A stretch of DNA of 64,000 nucleotides, taken from the NCBI GenBank assembly GCA_014529385.2, contig CM043962.1, positions 122,721,970 through 122,785,969 on the forward strand, given 5' to 3'. Position 1 is the stretch's first letter, and every line of letters starts with the position of its first letter. The translations under genes and the position numbers were made by a program. The notes below the pieces were generated by a model. It ran no database searches and had not been told where the DNA came from. It saw only the letters and a program-made list of their open reading frames with translations. This DNA comes from Adiantum capillus-veneris (taxonomy: Eukaryota > Streptophyta > Polypodiopsida > Polypodiales > Pteridaceae). Of the stretch, positions 11,293 to 21,530 are shown piece after piece.

Positions 11293-11812
11293 ACTAAAAA
11301 AAACCTATTCTTGTGATCATTATTGACTATGGTTTTGCACATACTAGAGTGTTGGTGAATATGGGACTATCCCATAAGTTTGGGACTAGTGGCCAAACCA
11401 TTGTAATGACAACATTGTAACTTTAATTTCGACGTGTGGTAGGCTAACTCAAAGCTCAATCAAGTGCATTTTCATAGTGTCTTTTTGGCTCTCCTTTGGT
11501 TTTTGTCTACTCCGAACTCCTTTGGCCATCATTGAAGGTTGTGGTAAAGCCTCTTCTAGTGGTGGCATCCAAGGTGCGTCGGCTTGTCAATTGTGTGTTT
11601 TTAGTTATCTTGATGTTTTGTGGTTTTGGGGGATTCATGTAGAACCCCTTGAACTCATATGCTCTTGTGTGATCATGGTGATTGTCCTTGGAATGGTTGA
11701 TGCCTAAGCTCGATTGGAGTAGGGTTGTGATTGTAAATTTTTTGTGCTCTTATTTCGGTATAACACGCATTGTCTGTGAGTTTTGCAAAACAAACGAAGT
11801 TTAGAGCCATGT

Positions 11813-12109
11813 TTACCTAGTTTCACATGTTTTCTAGTTTTAATAATGAGAATTTGGAGACTACTCTTACTTAGTGGCCTCACAATGCCGAGACGTAGAG
11901 CCGTTTTGACATAAACTCTAGGAGAGCAACCTCTTATGGATTTTTGTATGGCAAGCCATCTTGAATTCTTTAGAATTTTTTGAGTTTTATGCACCTTTCT
12001 TTAGGTCTCTAACCACCGGTGCAGCGTAGTGATTTATTGAGGTGATTGCAATGCTCGCAAAGCTACTGCTGCTTCTTACTCCCAAAACTATCGCACAATT
12101 GCTCCTCCT

Positions 12110-12199
<90 letters not shown>

Positions 12200-12330
12200 T
12201 AGATTTGCATTATTCTATCACGACCAATTTGCATTGCACCTTTTGTTTCTTAGGTCAGGTTTAGATAAGCCTAATGATAGTTTTCATGTTCTCCTTTTGC
12301 CCCACGAACTCCTCTCTTTAGACGAGACGG
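11813..12330. repeat. Part of large inverted-repeat block, with GT microsatellite
   Basis: Reverse complement of this stretch is found at about 53946-54470. A 78-bp GT tract (12112-12191) interrupts it here and is absent from the inverted copy. An open frame on the minus strand (11704-11994) and its counterpart on the plus strand (54218-54445) are alike. They begin with a short stretch (HEAHK in the 54 kb copy, degenerate here) also seen in the LINE ORF1-like remnant at 28.38 kb, so a LINE origin is possible but weak. Confidence 0.7.
12112..12191. repeat. (GT)n microsatellite
   Basis: Nearly pure GT run ending in GAGAGAGAG. Confidence 0.97.
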
Positions 12331-12739
12331 TGCGAGTGCATTTTCAACACCCTGTTTTTTGTAAATTTGTGCATATGGACATGACACACGATGTCCAAAG
12401 GGTGTGTGGGCTTTTTTTTTGTGGGAGCTTTGGCTTGCTTTAGCAAGCACATGTACATGCAGGGCAAGTCACTAGTATAGCGCTAGCTGTCGGGGTATTG
12501 CAAGTGCCAATGAGTAAGTTTTTTGAACTGAGACTTGTATATAACTAAAACTCATGTACAAACTCAAAAAAGTTCAGTCAAACTCCAAAAATTTGTAGTT
12601 TTTAGCTCGTTGTGCCTCCTTCATGGTTTCTGATGTAGTTTTTTGCCTCGCCTTGCCTGCTCTATGTGCAGTCGTGTCTAGAGAGCTCTCTATTCGCATC
12701 AATTTTTCATGTAGCAGCGTGCAGAATCAATTTTGATCA
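12331..12739 (+). repeat. LTR-like repeat of the second gypsy family, plus orientation
   Basis: 409-bp sequence ending TTTTGATCA. Inverted copies lie at 44456-44868 and 53469-53945, where the element end reads TGTTGG. Here the first bases are altered (TGCGAG). Its left flank (GACGAGACGG) matches the flank of the 53.9 kb copy, so it was carried along in the inverted duplication rather than inserted independently. Confidence 0.7.
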
Positions 12740-12840
12740 TCTTGTAGAGGCTTATATTCATGGAGGTGCACATGTATGTGTTATTACTCAAGCTTGTGTA
12801 TCAAAGTTGGGACTTAACATGGTGAAGAATTCAGGTTCTC
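12740..12840 (+). pseudogene. Aspartic protease remnant of a Ty3/gypsy element
   Basis: Directly after the LTR-like repeat, the frame reads EAYIHGGAHVCVITQACVSK. This resembles the active-site region of retroviral-type proteases (D-S/T/G-G), with the catalytic Asp position replaced by His. Its relative at about 53440 (minus) keeps Asp-Gly-Gly. The homology stops near 12840, and the remaining open frame to 13067 is unrelated. Confidence 0.6.
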
Positions 12841-14715
12841 AAGTCTTGCAATATATTTCTTTAGTTGACGGTTTGGTATTCCTAGGCCAGTGCCAAACTT
12901 TTCAATCAAATTCAGCCTCATATATTGGTGAAGGCACAAAGTTGAGCCCCTTGACAACTCTACTAATCAATAGTCGTTCAATCCCATGGAGATTGAATTG
13001 GAAGCTCAATTGCTCTATCTCTTTTCAACACACTTTGTCTTGTCCCAACATTGGGTTAGGTGGGTGAGACCTTTGTTATTGTCTTTCGTAGCAACTTCTC
13101 TCCAAAACGGAGTCTTCACTTCTCACTTTAAAGAGCCAAGGGACCAATGGGTTATAAAAGCTTTTTAAGTATCTGGCTGTCTCTCTCCATTCTACTGCCT
13201 ATGAGGCTTTGGTGCATTTGCTATCAGCTCTCGCCTATGTTACCTCCTAGCTTAAGTTTTGCCCATTGTGGTGCCAACAATTTTTTGTGTACTCCGACCT
13301 CTTTCCACCTACCCCCCTGGTAGCTTCGCCCTGTTGATCATGTCCCATGCCATGATGGCATGTGCCTAGTCTTTTTTGGTACGTTTGACCATGAATTTGG
13401 CACATTGTGCTTTAGCGTGCACTACAGGATTGAGGATTCCAATAGCACCTTGCTCCTTGGGTCTAGCAACATATTCCCATTTATTCCATTGTTAGGGTGT
13501 TGTATCTTTGGTGTTGTTTTTCCATAGGTTTCATGAATTCTATCAAACTCTAGCTAGATTTTGAGCTTGCTCTGAAGAATTTCTACAAGTTATATAGTGT
13601 ATATCAGCAAATGCTTCTACGTTTATCCTGAAGGTTTTAAGTGTGCCCTTTTCTTTGAAAAAAAAGTTTTTGGTAAGCCTTGACTATAACTAATTTTAAA
13701 AATGCGTATGAGATTTGTGGAACTTCCCACAATATCCTAAACTTCCACTCTTATTTGGCTAAAAGTTCCCAAAATGCCCTCAAATTTCCAATATAGTTAA
13801 TTGCGCAAACATCTCTCAAGGCATTACGTTTTGCAACTCCTTATAAGAAGAGTGATCCTCTCGTGAAAGAACTAGGATTTTTTTTCCATATTGTGGACTC
13901 TCGGGGTCAAACAGTTTCTATATTTCTAGACACAAATCTCACTATGTTAATATTGTTTGAGACAATTCGGAAAATATTGTAATAAGGGCATTTTCGGAAT
14001 TCCCAAAAAATACAAGAATATGTTGGTAATTTTCTCATAATAATAAACATAAACTCTCCTCTAGCTACATGTTTTAGCATGCCAAAAATACTTAAGTTTT
14101 CAAATCATATTGCTCAAAGCTAAACAAAAAAAATATTTGATAATTATAGGCTTAATTTTAAGTTTTATTTCACAAAACCAACTTTGGAGTGCAGGATACC
14201 ATTTCTTCTCTTTGCCCACCAAGACAAAGCTAGAGCTCATATTGCAAGATCATTCTTGTCCTCTACTTTTCTTCACTGGTTTTCTCTTTCATGAAAAGGT
14301 GAAAGAGCGGAAAGATACACTTCGATTCAAGCCAAACGCTTCTATGAATCAAGAGCATCTGCCCTCTTTTTTTTTGAGGTATTTCTTCCTTTGGTGACAT
14401 TGACCCCTTGGTATTGTGAAGTAGAGCTAGAATGCTTCTTGGAATACAATGGTAGCACTTTTACACATGTATATCATCAATTGCAAGCTCTTTTTGGCCT
14501 GCCCAAAGGGCAAAGGCTATAGAGATCACTTCTCTTTTTGCTGACTAAAATATTTTTTATTTTTTATGTTCATTTTGTGGTTTTTTATCAAGCACCGCTT
14601 TGTGGCATGATTAAAGTGGTGGAGAATGTGGCCAATATACGCACAAAATGGGTATCCTAAGTGGTTGGTAGAGGTAGGGATATGGATTGCCGATGTGTAG
14701 CATTTTTATTGGCTT
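12841..14715. other. Unassigned, no recognisable gene
   Basis: AT-rich sequence with scattered short open frames (for example 14110-14397) that lack recognisable domains. I see no terminal repeats or tandem arrays. Confidence 0.5.
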
Positions 14716-15267
<552 letters not shown>

Positions 15268-15298
15268 TTTGGCTTATCTGGTTTCTTCTTGTATCAGG

Positions 15299-15665
15299 TA
15301 TGGGGCTTCAAGACGGATATGATGGGCCTGCACGGTGTCAGCCTTGGTGCCTTTCGCTTGACAGCTTCAGCGTGTGTAGAATCCGTTGTGCAGAAGCTGA
15401 GAACATCTCGGCATTGGAAGTCTTGGGCATCGAAATTCTCTGCTAGCCCTGAGATCATGTAGGATACTGATTTATCAGTTTTTCACATCCTTTGTATGGC
15501 TCTCTCGCTGTGCTTTGGCTTATCTTGTTTCCATTTTTATCAGGTATAGGGCTTCAAGACGGATATGATGGGCCTGCACGGTGTCAGCCCCGATGCCTTT
15601 CGCTTGACAGCTTCAACGTGTGTAGAATCCGCTGCAGAAGCTGAGAACATCTCGGCATTGGAAGT
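15299..15665 (+). repeat. Exon-like direct duplication, period about 243 bp
   Basis: A segment of about 120 bp beginning after a TATCAG splice-acceptor-like site (GGGCTTCAAGACGGATATGA) occurs at about 15304 and again at about 15548. It runs through GAACATCTCGGCATTGGAAG in both copies. Both copies are preceded by a pyrimidine-rich stretch (GCTTTGGCTTATCT...). The layout looks like a duplicated exon with its upstream intron end. The encoded sequence is not recognised. Confidence 0.6.
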
Positions 15666-17560
15666 CTATCAAAATCCTTTGCTCGCCCATTGGGCCTTGC
15701 TTCCCGCCGCTTCTATAGGGCTGATGACTAATCCGTATTCATGAGCATGTGAAGAGCATCTCAAGAGCTTGTGTTTGAAGATGGGAATACTGTTATTGGC
15801 TGGGGCTGCTGCGCTTCTGCTGTAGTTGATGCGCATACTATTGCAGAGGTAGCTGCATTTATTTTTCCATTCATTTTCACTATGTCTATCTTGCCTTGCT
15901 TATGCATTTGTATTTTGTATCTGTAATTTTGCTTTAGAGTGCAGGGCAGTAGTAGCTATCCAGGTTTGTTTGCTGGGACGCGGCTGCTGAGAGGGGCTGG
16001 GACGCAGTGGAGCATTACCACTTGGATGTTAAGTTAACTAATTACTGCCTTCAGATAATGTTGAGGTTTCGGGTATTGACTGGGGCCGGATATCTTTGGC
16101 TTTGCTTCATGTCCTTTTCTATATTTATTTGGTGTGGATTGGAATGGATAACAGTTCTTCTTAGTGTTCAAACTGTTAAGAGTACATTCGGTTTTGTTTA
16201 TTATTGTTATATATTATACCAACTGTCTGCTTTGACTCTACAGATCCGCTGCGGATGAAAGCTTTTCTGGAGTACCTACACACATACTGTCGATCTCAAG
16301 CCATTAGCTTGGCTATTTTTACAGCTCTAACACCATGTTCAATTCTGGTTTGTGGCTGCTGAAGAAGCTCAAGGCTTCTCCTTGTATGCACCAGTTTTGA
16401 CATTCACTGATGAAGCTAATATCCAGGACTGTTTTCTCTTTAAGCTGAGTGACGAAAAGAAATTAAGTCTTCAAGAATTTTCTACTTTCATCTCCTCAGT
16501 TTCGCAAGGCAAATCTTGGAACAGTAAATGAATTTGCCTTTTAGACTTTCGTGATAGCATCTTTGATGCTTAAAATTGGTTATTTTTTTAATATTATTAA
16601 GTCTTTCATGGTGACGTGAGAATTAGCAGCCTTGTGAGCCTTTTATCTACGACTTGCTCTCAGTTTATCGGGGATTTGCTGTGATGTCTACTCATTTGCT
16701 ATTCATCTCTAGATGAATAGAGATGAAATAAAAACAGACTGAGCATTAAAACGAATGGTACTCTTCTAGTAGATAAGCTGTGATGATGACTATATACCCA
16801 ACTATGGATTCACATCCTTTATGTTGGGTATTCTGTTCTGAGCTTATGGGATAGGGAAAGACAAATGTCAAGGCGGAATTTAATTGCACTTGCGGATAAT
16901 TTTGTCTAGTAATTTCTTATGAATTCTATTTTGTTGCTAATTTGTTTCCAAACTTGGAATCGAATCTGTGAGCAAAATAGTCTCTTTGGTATTATAACTT
17001 TTCGTTAAATATTTATCAAAACTAAGAAGATATTATTGTACACAAACTTAATTTTAATATTATAAAGCAGACAGGTTTATATTATTTTTGAGAAACATGT
17101 TCTATCCTTATTAAAAGGATTAGGGTTTTGAATAGAACTAGGTTTTTTTATTGCAGTCAAGACTTTTGAATATTTAATAAGTCTAAATTTAAATTTTTTA
17201 AAACTTTTGATAATATTAAAGGCTCCTGAAATAAACATGTCACCCATGATAAATGCACCATCCTAGTATATATTTGTTGACTATAATGTCATTTTATTCC
17301 GATTTATTGTGAAGTATTAACTTAGTCTTTTAAAAAGAATAAAATAATTACTGCTTACTTTCATTGCTACCAAGACAGGTTATAAAGTAGCCCTCAAAAA
17401 ACGTGCTCTCTTACTTTAAAAACGGGAAATGATATCTTCTCATTTATGAAAAGATATTGCATCATCTTATTGCAATCTCTCTGCTTTGGTTTCTATGCTG
17501 AACGTGAGGCATTGGCTCTCATCATATAAACACATGCACTATTGCTCTCCACTGCTTCTC
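15666..17560. other. Unassigned, no recognisable gene
   Basis: AT-rich, increasingly so from 16.9 to 17.4 kb. Short open frames such as 16007-16258 show no domain. It may include the 5' terminal part of the Helentron-like element, but I could not identify an end. Confidence 0.5.
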
Positions 17561-17570
17561 GTACAACTCC

Positions 17571-17580
17571 TATATAAACA
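17571..17580 (+). promoter_or_regulatory. TATA box candidate upstream of RPA-like gene
   Basis: TATATAAACA lies about 100 bp before the ATG at 17675, which begins a short exon (MDTPMNG) followed by a GTGAGT splice donor. The spacing suits a plant TATA promoter. This is supportive rather than conclusive. Confidence 0.45.
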
Positions 17581-18743
17581 ACTATCTCTTGTACAATATA
17601 CATATGCTATTCCTGAAGCCTAAGCTCTTCTTGCTCATAGTTGCTTGCAATTCTAGCTTTATATATCTAATACAATGGATACTCCCATGAATGGTGAGTA
17701 CGTTAACAAGATTTTATTTGAGCTGTGATTACCTTGAGCATGTGATCTCGAGCATTGACATGAGCATATGTTTGTACATATTAGTTTTGATGATGCACTG
17801 TCTGAGCCCGAGCGTGTGGAAGCACCTTCGTTGCAAAGAGCGCTTCTTGAGAGTACGAAGTGTAACACTGTGTTGCTGATTTTTCACCTTTGTCTCGAAA
17901 CCTCAATTAGTCCTCTGAATCTTCCCCGCATAGCAAAAAACTTAGCCCAAGAGGAAAGTTGAATAAAGCCTCTTCTTCAGCTATTAAAAAGGCATTGCTC
18001 GCAGTTAGAGGTAATGCTTGTTGTTTTCCCTATTGATTCGATAGAGTATATTGCTCACACCAATGGTTGTTTTTAGGTAAAGCGACTAGGTGCTTGGCAG
18101 ATACCTCATTCTCGTCACCTCTGATAAAAAATATAGGTGAAGAGAAAGACGAGCCTAATGTTGAATCTTTCTCTTCACAGCTAGCCATAACCCCTGCCCT
18201 AAGAAACTTAGCTAACTTCTAGTTGTCAGAGACTGCAAATTTTAGATTTGCCTTGGAAGGCAAAGTGCTCAGTAAGTATGGTACTTATAAAATACCCAAG
18301 TCTAACTTTGGTAGATACATGCGTGCAGACCTCCTTGACAGAGAATCTCTCCATACTGTGACTTTTGTTGTGACTGAGATATACCTCTCAGACTTTATCG
18401 AGGCCTTTGCTGTCCATGATTACGTGTGCATTGAGGGGGCTTGTGTAAAAAGGGTTGTTGCAAAAGACAGTGGTACCTGCTTGTGGGCTTTGTATGCAGA
18501 TGCAACTACTTTGGTTGTTAAGGCAGAGCCTTTCGAGTGTTGCCTCTACCTTTATCCAGAACAGAAGATCAAAGAGCTGTTGGCCCAAAGTTGTAATGCT
18601 AACGAGTTGGTGTCGACTGTTGTGTTCATTGTCGTCAAAATAGAGAATGCAACTAGAAGTGATGGCACTCCTACTTTTTGATTGACTATTGCTGATGGGC
18701 CGTCAACAAGCGATCGAGCTAGTGTAAGTGTTGGCCAACCTTT

Positions 18744-19034
18744 TGTTAGGCACACATTGCCATAACAAACAACCAATGCAGTTAACATACAGTACATATC
18801 AAACAAGAAGCATGAAACTATATACTTCAAACACCATACAATGCAGGAGAGAGCCAACTGCATCAACAGGCATAGACATAACTGCTTCTCGTCCTGAGAA
18901 TTCACGAGACACACACTTACTTCCCCAAAATATAAAATACCCATGTTCACTTATCCCTAAGGTTCAAAGATAAAGGTTTTAGTTACAGTTCAAAAAGTAA
19001 TAGCCTGAAAGCCCTGATAAATCAGGGGCTAACA
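18744..19034. repeat. LTR-like end inserted in the RPA gene
   Basis: 291-bp stretch bounded by TGTTAG...CTAACA. Just beyond it the sequence CCTGGCAC matches what lies inside the 3' LTR of the gypsy element at 32474, and the stretches after that are loosely alike. This suggests a related LTR family. A second LTR and a target-site duplication were not found, so the insertion is partial or rearranged. Confidence 0.45.
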
Positions 19035-19170
19035 CCTGGCACACCTGGTGGGCAAGGTTTCTCAAACCTTGTGAGAACCCACAATATCCCTTGATCAAAA
19101 AATTCATCCACCAGATGATCCTTGAATTCAGTTTGTTGTTGGAAACAGTAACAGGTTGTTACAGTTATAG

Positions 19171-19283
19171 GTTGGAAACAGTAACAGGTTGTTGCAAACA
19201 CCTTTAAAGATGAGTTTTATGATTACATTAGTGATGATGATTCCGAATGGTGTTTGCAACAACCTGTTACTGTTTCCAACCTA
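19171..19283. repeat. Hairpin: inverted repeat with arms of about 34 bp
   Basis: GGTTGGAAACAGTAACAGG... starting at 19171 is matched in reverse complement by ...CCTGTTACTGTTTCCAACC ending near 19283, with a loop of about 40 bases. The right arm overlaps the first codons of the 492-codon open frame. A further partial copy of the left arm begins at about 19139. Confidence 0.85.
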
Positions 19284-20732
19284 AAACAACCTCAAGTTGT
19301 TGGTTTTCAATTACCAACAGTTTTTCAGGCACCTACAATTTCAAAAACTGAAGTTTCAAAGCCTGAATTTGAATTTTCAGCACCTGAAGTATTTCAACCT
19401 GATTTTGATGTTCTTGAATTTGGGATCAAAGTTGTAGATACTCAGATTATTGAAGAGAAGAAGTTGATTCAGGAAGGAGAGTTTGTTCAATGCAAGGGAG
19501 ATATAGTCCAAAAGATGATGAAGGAAGAAGGAGGAAGCCAGGAGCAACTCATGAGCCAAAGGAGCCAAGAGGATTGCCAGCTATCCCCAAACCTCACATC
19601 GAAGAGACTCACCTCTTTGCAGGAAGAGAAGGACAGTTGCCCAAAAGAAGAATTATTGGTTGAGAAGAAGGGAATACAAGTGGGAGTGAGCGAGAGACGC
19701 CACCAATATCCCATACAAACCCATATACCAACATTTGACATCAATCTTAAAGATGTTGAAATTCAGGGAGACATCAGATTTCAGCGTAATGCAATGGAAG
19801 AGCTGAAGATACATAAAGACATACTGTGTGCTACTGATGAGGATGATGTGATGAATCAGTTTTTGATGAATCTTGATGAGGAGTATTCAACAGCTGACAA
19901 TTTGAAAGGTGTTTGCATTGATGGAGAAGAGTTTTTTGGAGTTTTGAATACTGAAAGCCAATTTTCGAGAGTGGATATGAATTATTCAGGTTGTGAAGAC
20001 AAGGATCTTCAATTTCAGATCCCTAAATTACCAGTTTTGATACCAAAGGTTCTTGATTTGCAAAGTTTCAGAATTCAGGTCCCTGATCCGCAGATTCTTG
20101 ATTTGCAAAGAAGTTATGTACCTGAACTTGCTGAATTTCAAAGTCTTTTTCTTTCTCAAGTGAAGATGATCAATAATCTCTCATTCGAGCTAGAGAATGA
20201 GAGGCATTCAAGTATGGTTGCGGCAAATGAAGCGCTTTCCAAAATCAATCAACTTCAAGAAGAGAAGACATCATTGATGGCGGAGATTTCTCAGGTTCAA
20301 ACTGAAGTTGACTTGCATATTTCTTACTGTTATGAAGTTCATGATGCTCTTAAGCAAGTTGTTTTGGATAAGGATAATCAAATTGAGGACTTTCAGCTTC
20401 AACTTACTCAAATCAAGAATGTGGATTTTTCTTCAAATCTTGATGTTACAGAAGGTTTCTTGAATGATGATGTTGTTATCAATGATCTGTATGATGTTGG
20501 TTCTTTTACAAATTCAGTCAAGAATATTGGAAGTTCATCTGTTTTCAAGGAAGTTCACTTTCTTGATGATATTCTTGATGATTTATACCAAGTTTCTGAT
20601 GTCAATGGTTTTGTTGATGCTGAGGAGATGGTTTTGACTTATGATTATGCAAGTATTTTGGAAGCACCTATCAAACACTCTAAGTGTCGTCGATGCTACA
20701 ATCTTGTGTCCATTGCCTCCTTCATTGACTGA
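19254..20732 (+). CDS. 492-codon ORF with GTD-binding (DUF593) domain, probable captured plant gene
   Basis: Longest uninterrupted frame outside the helicase. Residues about 305-385 read LSFELENERHSSMVAANEAL, then NQLQEEKTSL and a coiled coil. This is the pattern of the GTD-binding domain of plant myosin-binding (MyoB, zein-binding-like) proteins, which recruit class XI myosins to vesicles. The N-terminal part is rich in Pro, Gln, Glu and hydrophobic residues with short imperfect repeats (FQLPTVFQAP, EFEFSAPEVFQPD). There is no membrane segment, unlike typical MyoB proteins. The last dozen residues are read-through into the RPA gene. It has no introns and sits inside a transposon next to an LTR-like end, so retro-capture or transduplication is likely. 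Whether it is expressed is unknown. Confidence 0.6.
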   Translation: MQQPVTVSNLKQPQVVGFQLPTVFQAPTISKTEVSKPEFEFSAPEVFQPDFDVLEFGIKVVDTQIIEEKKLIQEGEFVQCKGDIVQKMMKEEGGSQEQLMSQRSQEDCQLSPNLTSKRLTSLQEEKDSCPKEELLVEKKGIQVGVSERRHQYPIQTHIPTFDINLKDVEIQGDIRFQRNAMEELKIHKDILCATDEDDVMNQFLMNLDEEYSTADNLKGVCIDGEEFFGVLNTESQFSRVDMNYSGCEDKDLQFQIPKLPVLIPKVLDLQSFRIQVPDPQILDLQRSYVPELAEFQSLFLSQVKMINNLSFELENERHSSMVAANEALSKINQLQEEKTSLMAEISQVQTEVDLHISYCYEVHDALKQVVLDKDNQIEDFQLQLTQIKNVDFSSNLDVTEGFLNDDVVINDLYDVGSFTNSVKNIGSSSVFKEVHFLDDILDDLYQVSDVNGFVDAEEMVLTYDYASILEAPIKHSKCRRCYNLVSIASFID

Positions 20733-21218
20733 TGTCTTTCAAGAATACTTGCATAAACAAGTCTCGAATTTAGGCTTTACACAGAAGGTAAATTTTTTGA
20801 CTGCATATCAAATAAAAATCGCTATAATCCTCATTGTTAAATTTGAAATTGGTAGGTGTTTGGAACTTTGGAGATTGTGAGTGTGAACAGCTTGGATGTG
20901 GAGTTCTCTTGTGGCATGTGCAAAGGTTTGAATGTAAGCCGCCAAGCTAGCAACCCATTTTGCTACTCTTTTGGAAGACAATCTACAATCAATAAGCAAC
21001 CAGTGTTACCTGCCAAATTATATCCTCAAGATGGAGAGGCTGTCGGTGTTATTTTACAAGGTGCTGTAGTCGACTCTGTGCTTGGATTCTCTCGTCCATT
21101 TTTGCATCTCTTTGAGCAAAACTTGGTGGAGTTAAAATCTTCGCTCTTGAACTTTAAGAAGGCTGGTTGGTTCACTATTGACAAGTCGGGTCAGGTCACT
21201 GCTTTCAAAGGTGCTTAG

Positions 21219-21530
21219 TTGTGTTTCTCTTTGTTTCATTATACTTTTTGTAAAATGGCAAGTGATCTCATTTTGTGGGCAGAAAGTAAAAGATTGTACC
21301 TTGATCCCATATTTATATGTAATTTTCCAAACAACAAAGATGTTTTGCTAAGCTTACTTCACCTTTTTAACTTGAGCCTCTCGTTGCAATCTCTTGAGTC
21401 CAAAGTTGTCGATGTTATTGTGGAGCAAATAGCATTAAGAAATGAAGACATTTTGAAAATTTGGGTGCAGCCTTGGAATATAAGTCTTTAATCGCCCTCT
21501 TTTGATCAAAGAGAATTTATAATATCTCTC
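21219..21530 (+). other. Linker between RPA-like gene and Rep, unassigned
   Basis: A 90-codon open frame (21219-21491) follows the RPA-like stop directly. I do not recognise it. It may be the start of the Rep polyprotein or spacer. Confidence 0.35.

Larger units (their letters stand above)
9300..11812. repeat. Segmental duplication block, copy 2 (non-coding)
   Basis: Direct copy of 2281-4680. It includes the conserved but unrecognised 80-codon frame (9766-10008), the GA/CA-separated AT-rich modules and a longer poly-C tract. Similarity to copy 1 ends near 11812 (after TTAGAGCCATG), where copy 1 enters a CT tract. Copy 2 continues into sequence shared, inverted, with 53.9-54.5 kb. Confidence 0.85.
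17675..21218 (+). pseudogene. RPA-like (replication protein A) gene of Helentron, interrupted
   Basis: Single-strand DNA-binding protein of the type carried by plant Helitrons. Apparent exons: 17675-17694 (MDTPMNG), about 17788-18012 (ending ALLAVRG before GTAATG), pieces near 18077-18210, then an OB-fold at 18223-18681 (FALEGKVLSKYGTYKIPKS...). After an inserted segment, coding resumes near 20690 (CPLPPSLTDVFQEYLHKQ). It ends at 20856-21218 with a second OB-like part containing a C-x2-C pair (SCGMCKGL) and a further Cys, as in the zinc-ribbon OB-fold of RPA70. Stops are at about 18220 and 18681, and there is a frameshift near 17.9 kb. Recognition rests on residue pattern and position before Rep. 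Confidence 0.65.

Noticed and set aside
12666-13067. 133-codon frame as a gene
   Set aside because: It begins inside the LTR-like repeat, includes a short protease remnant and then unrelated sequence, so it is a chance fusion.
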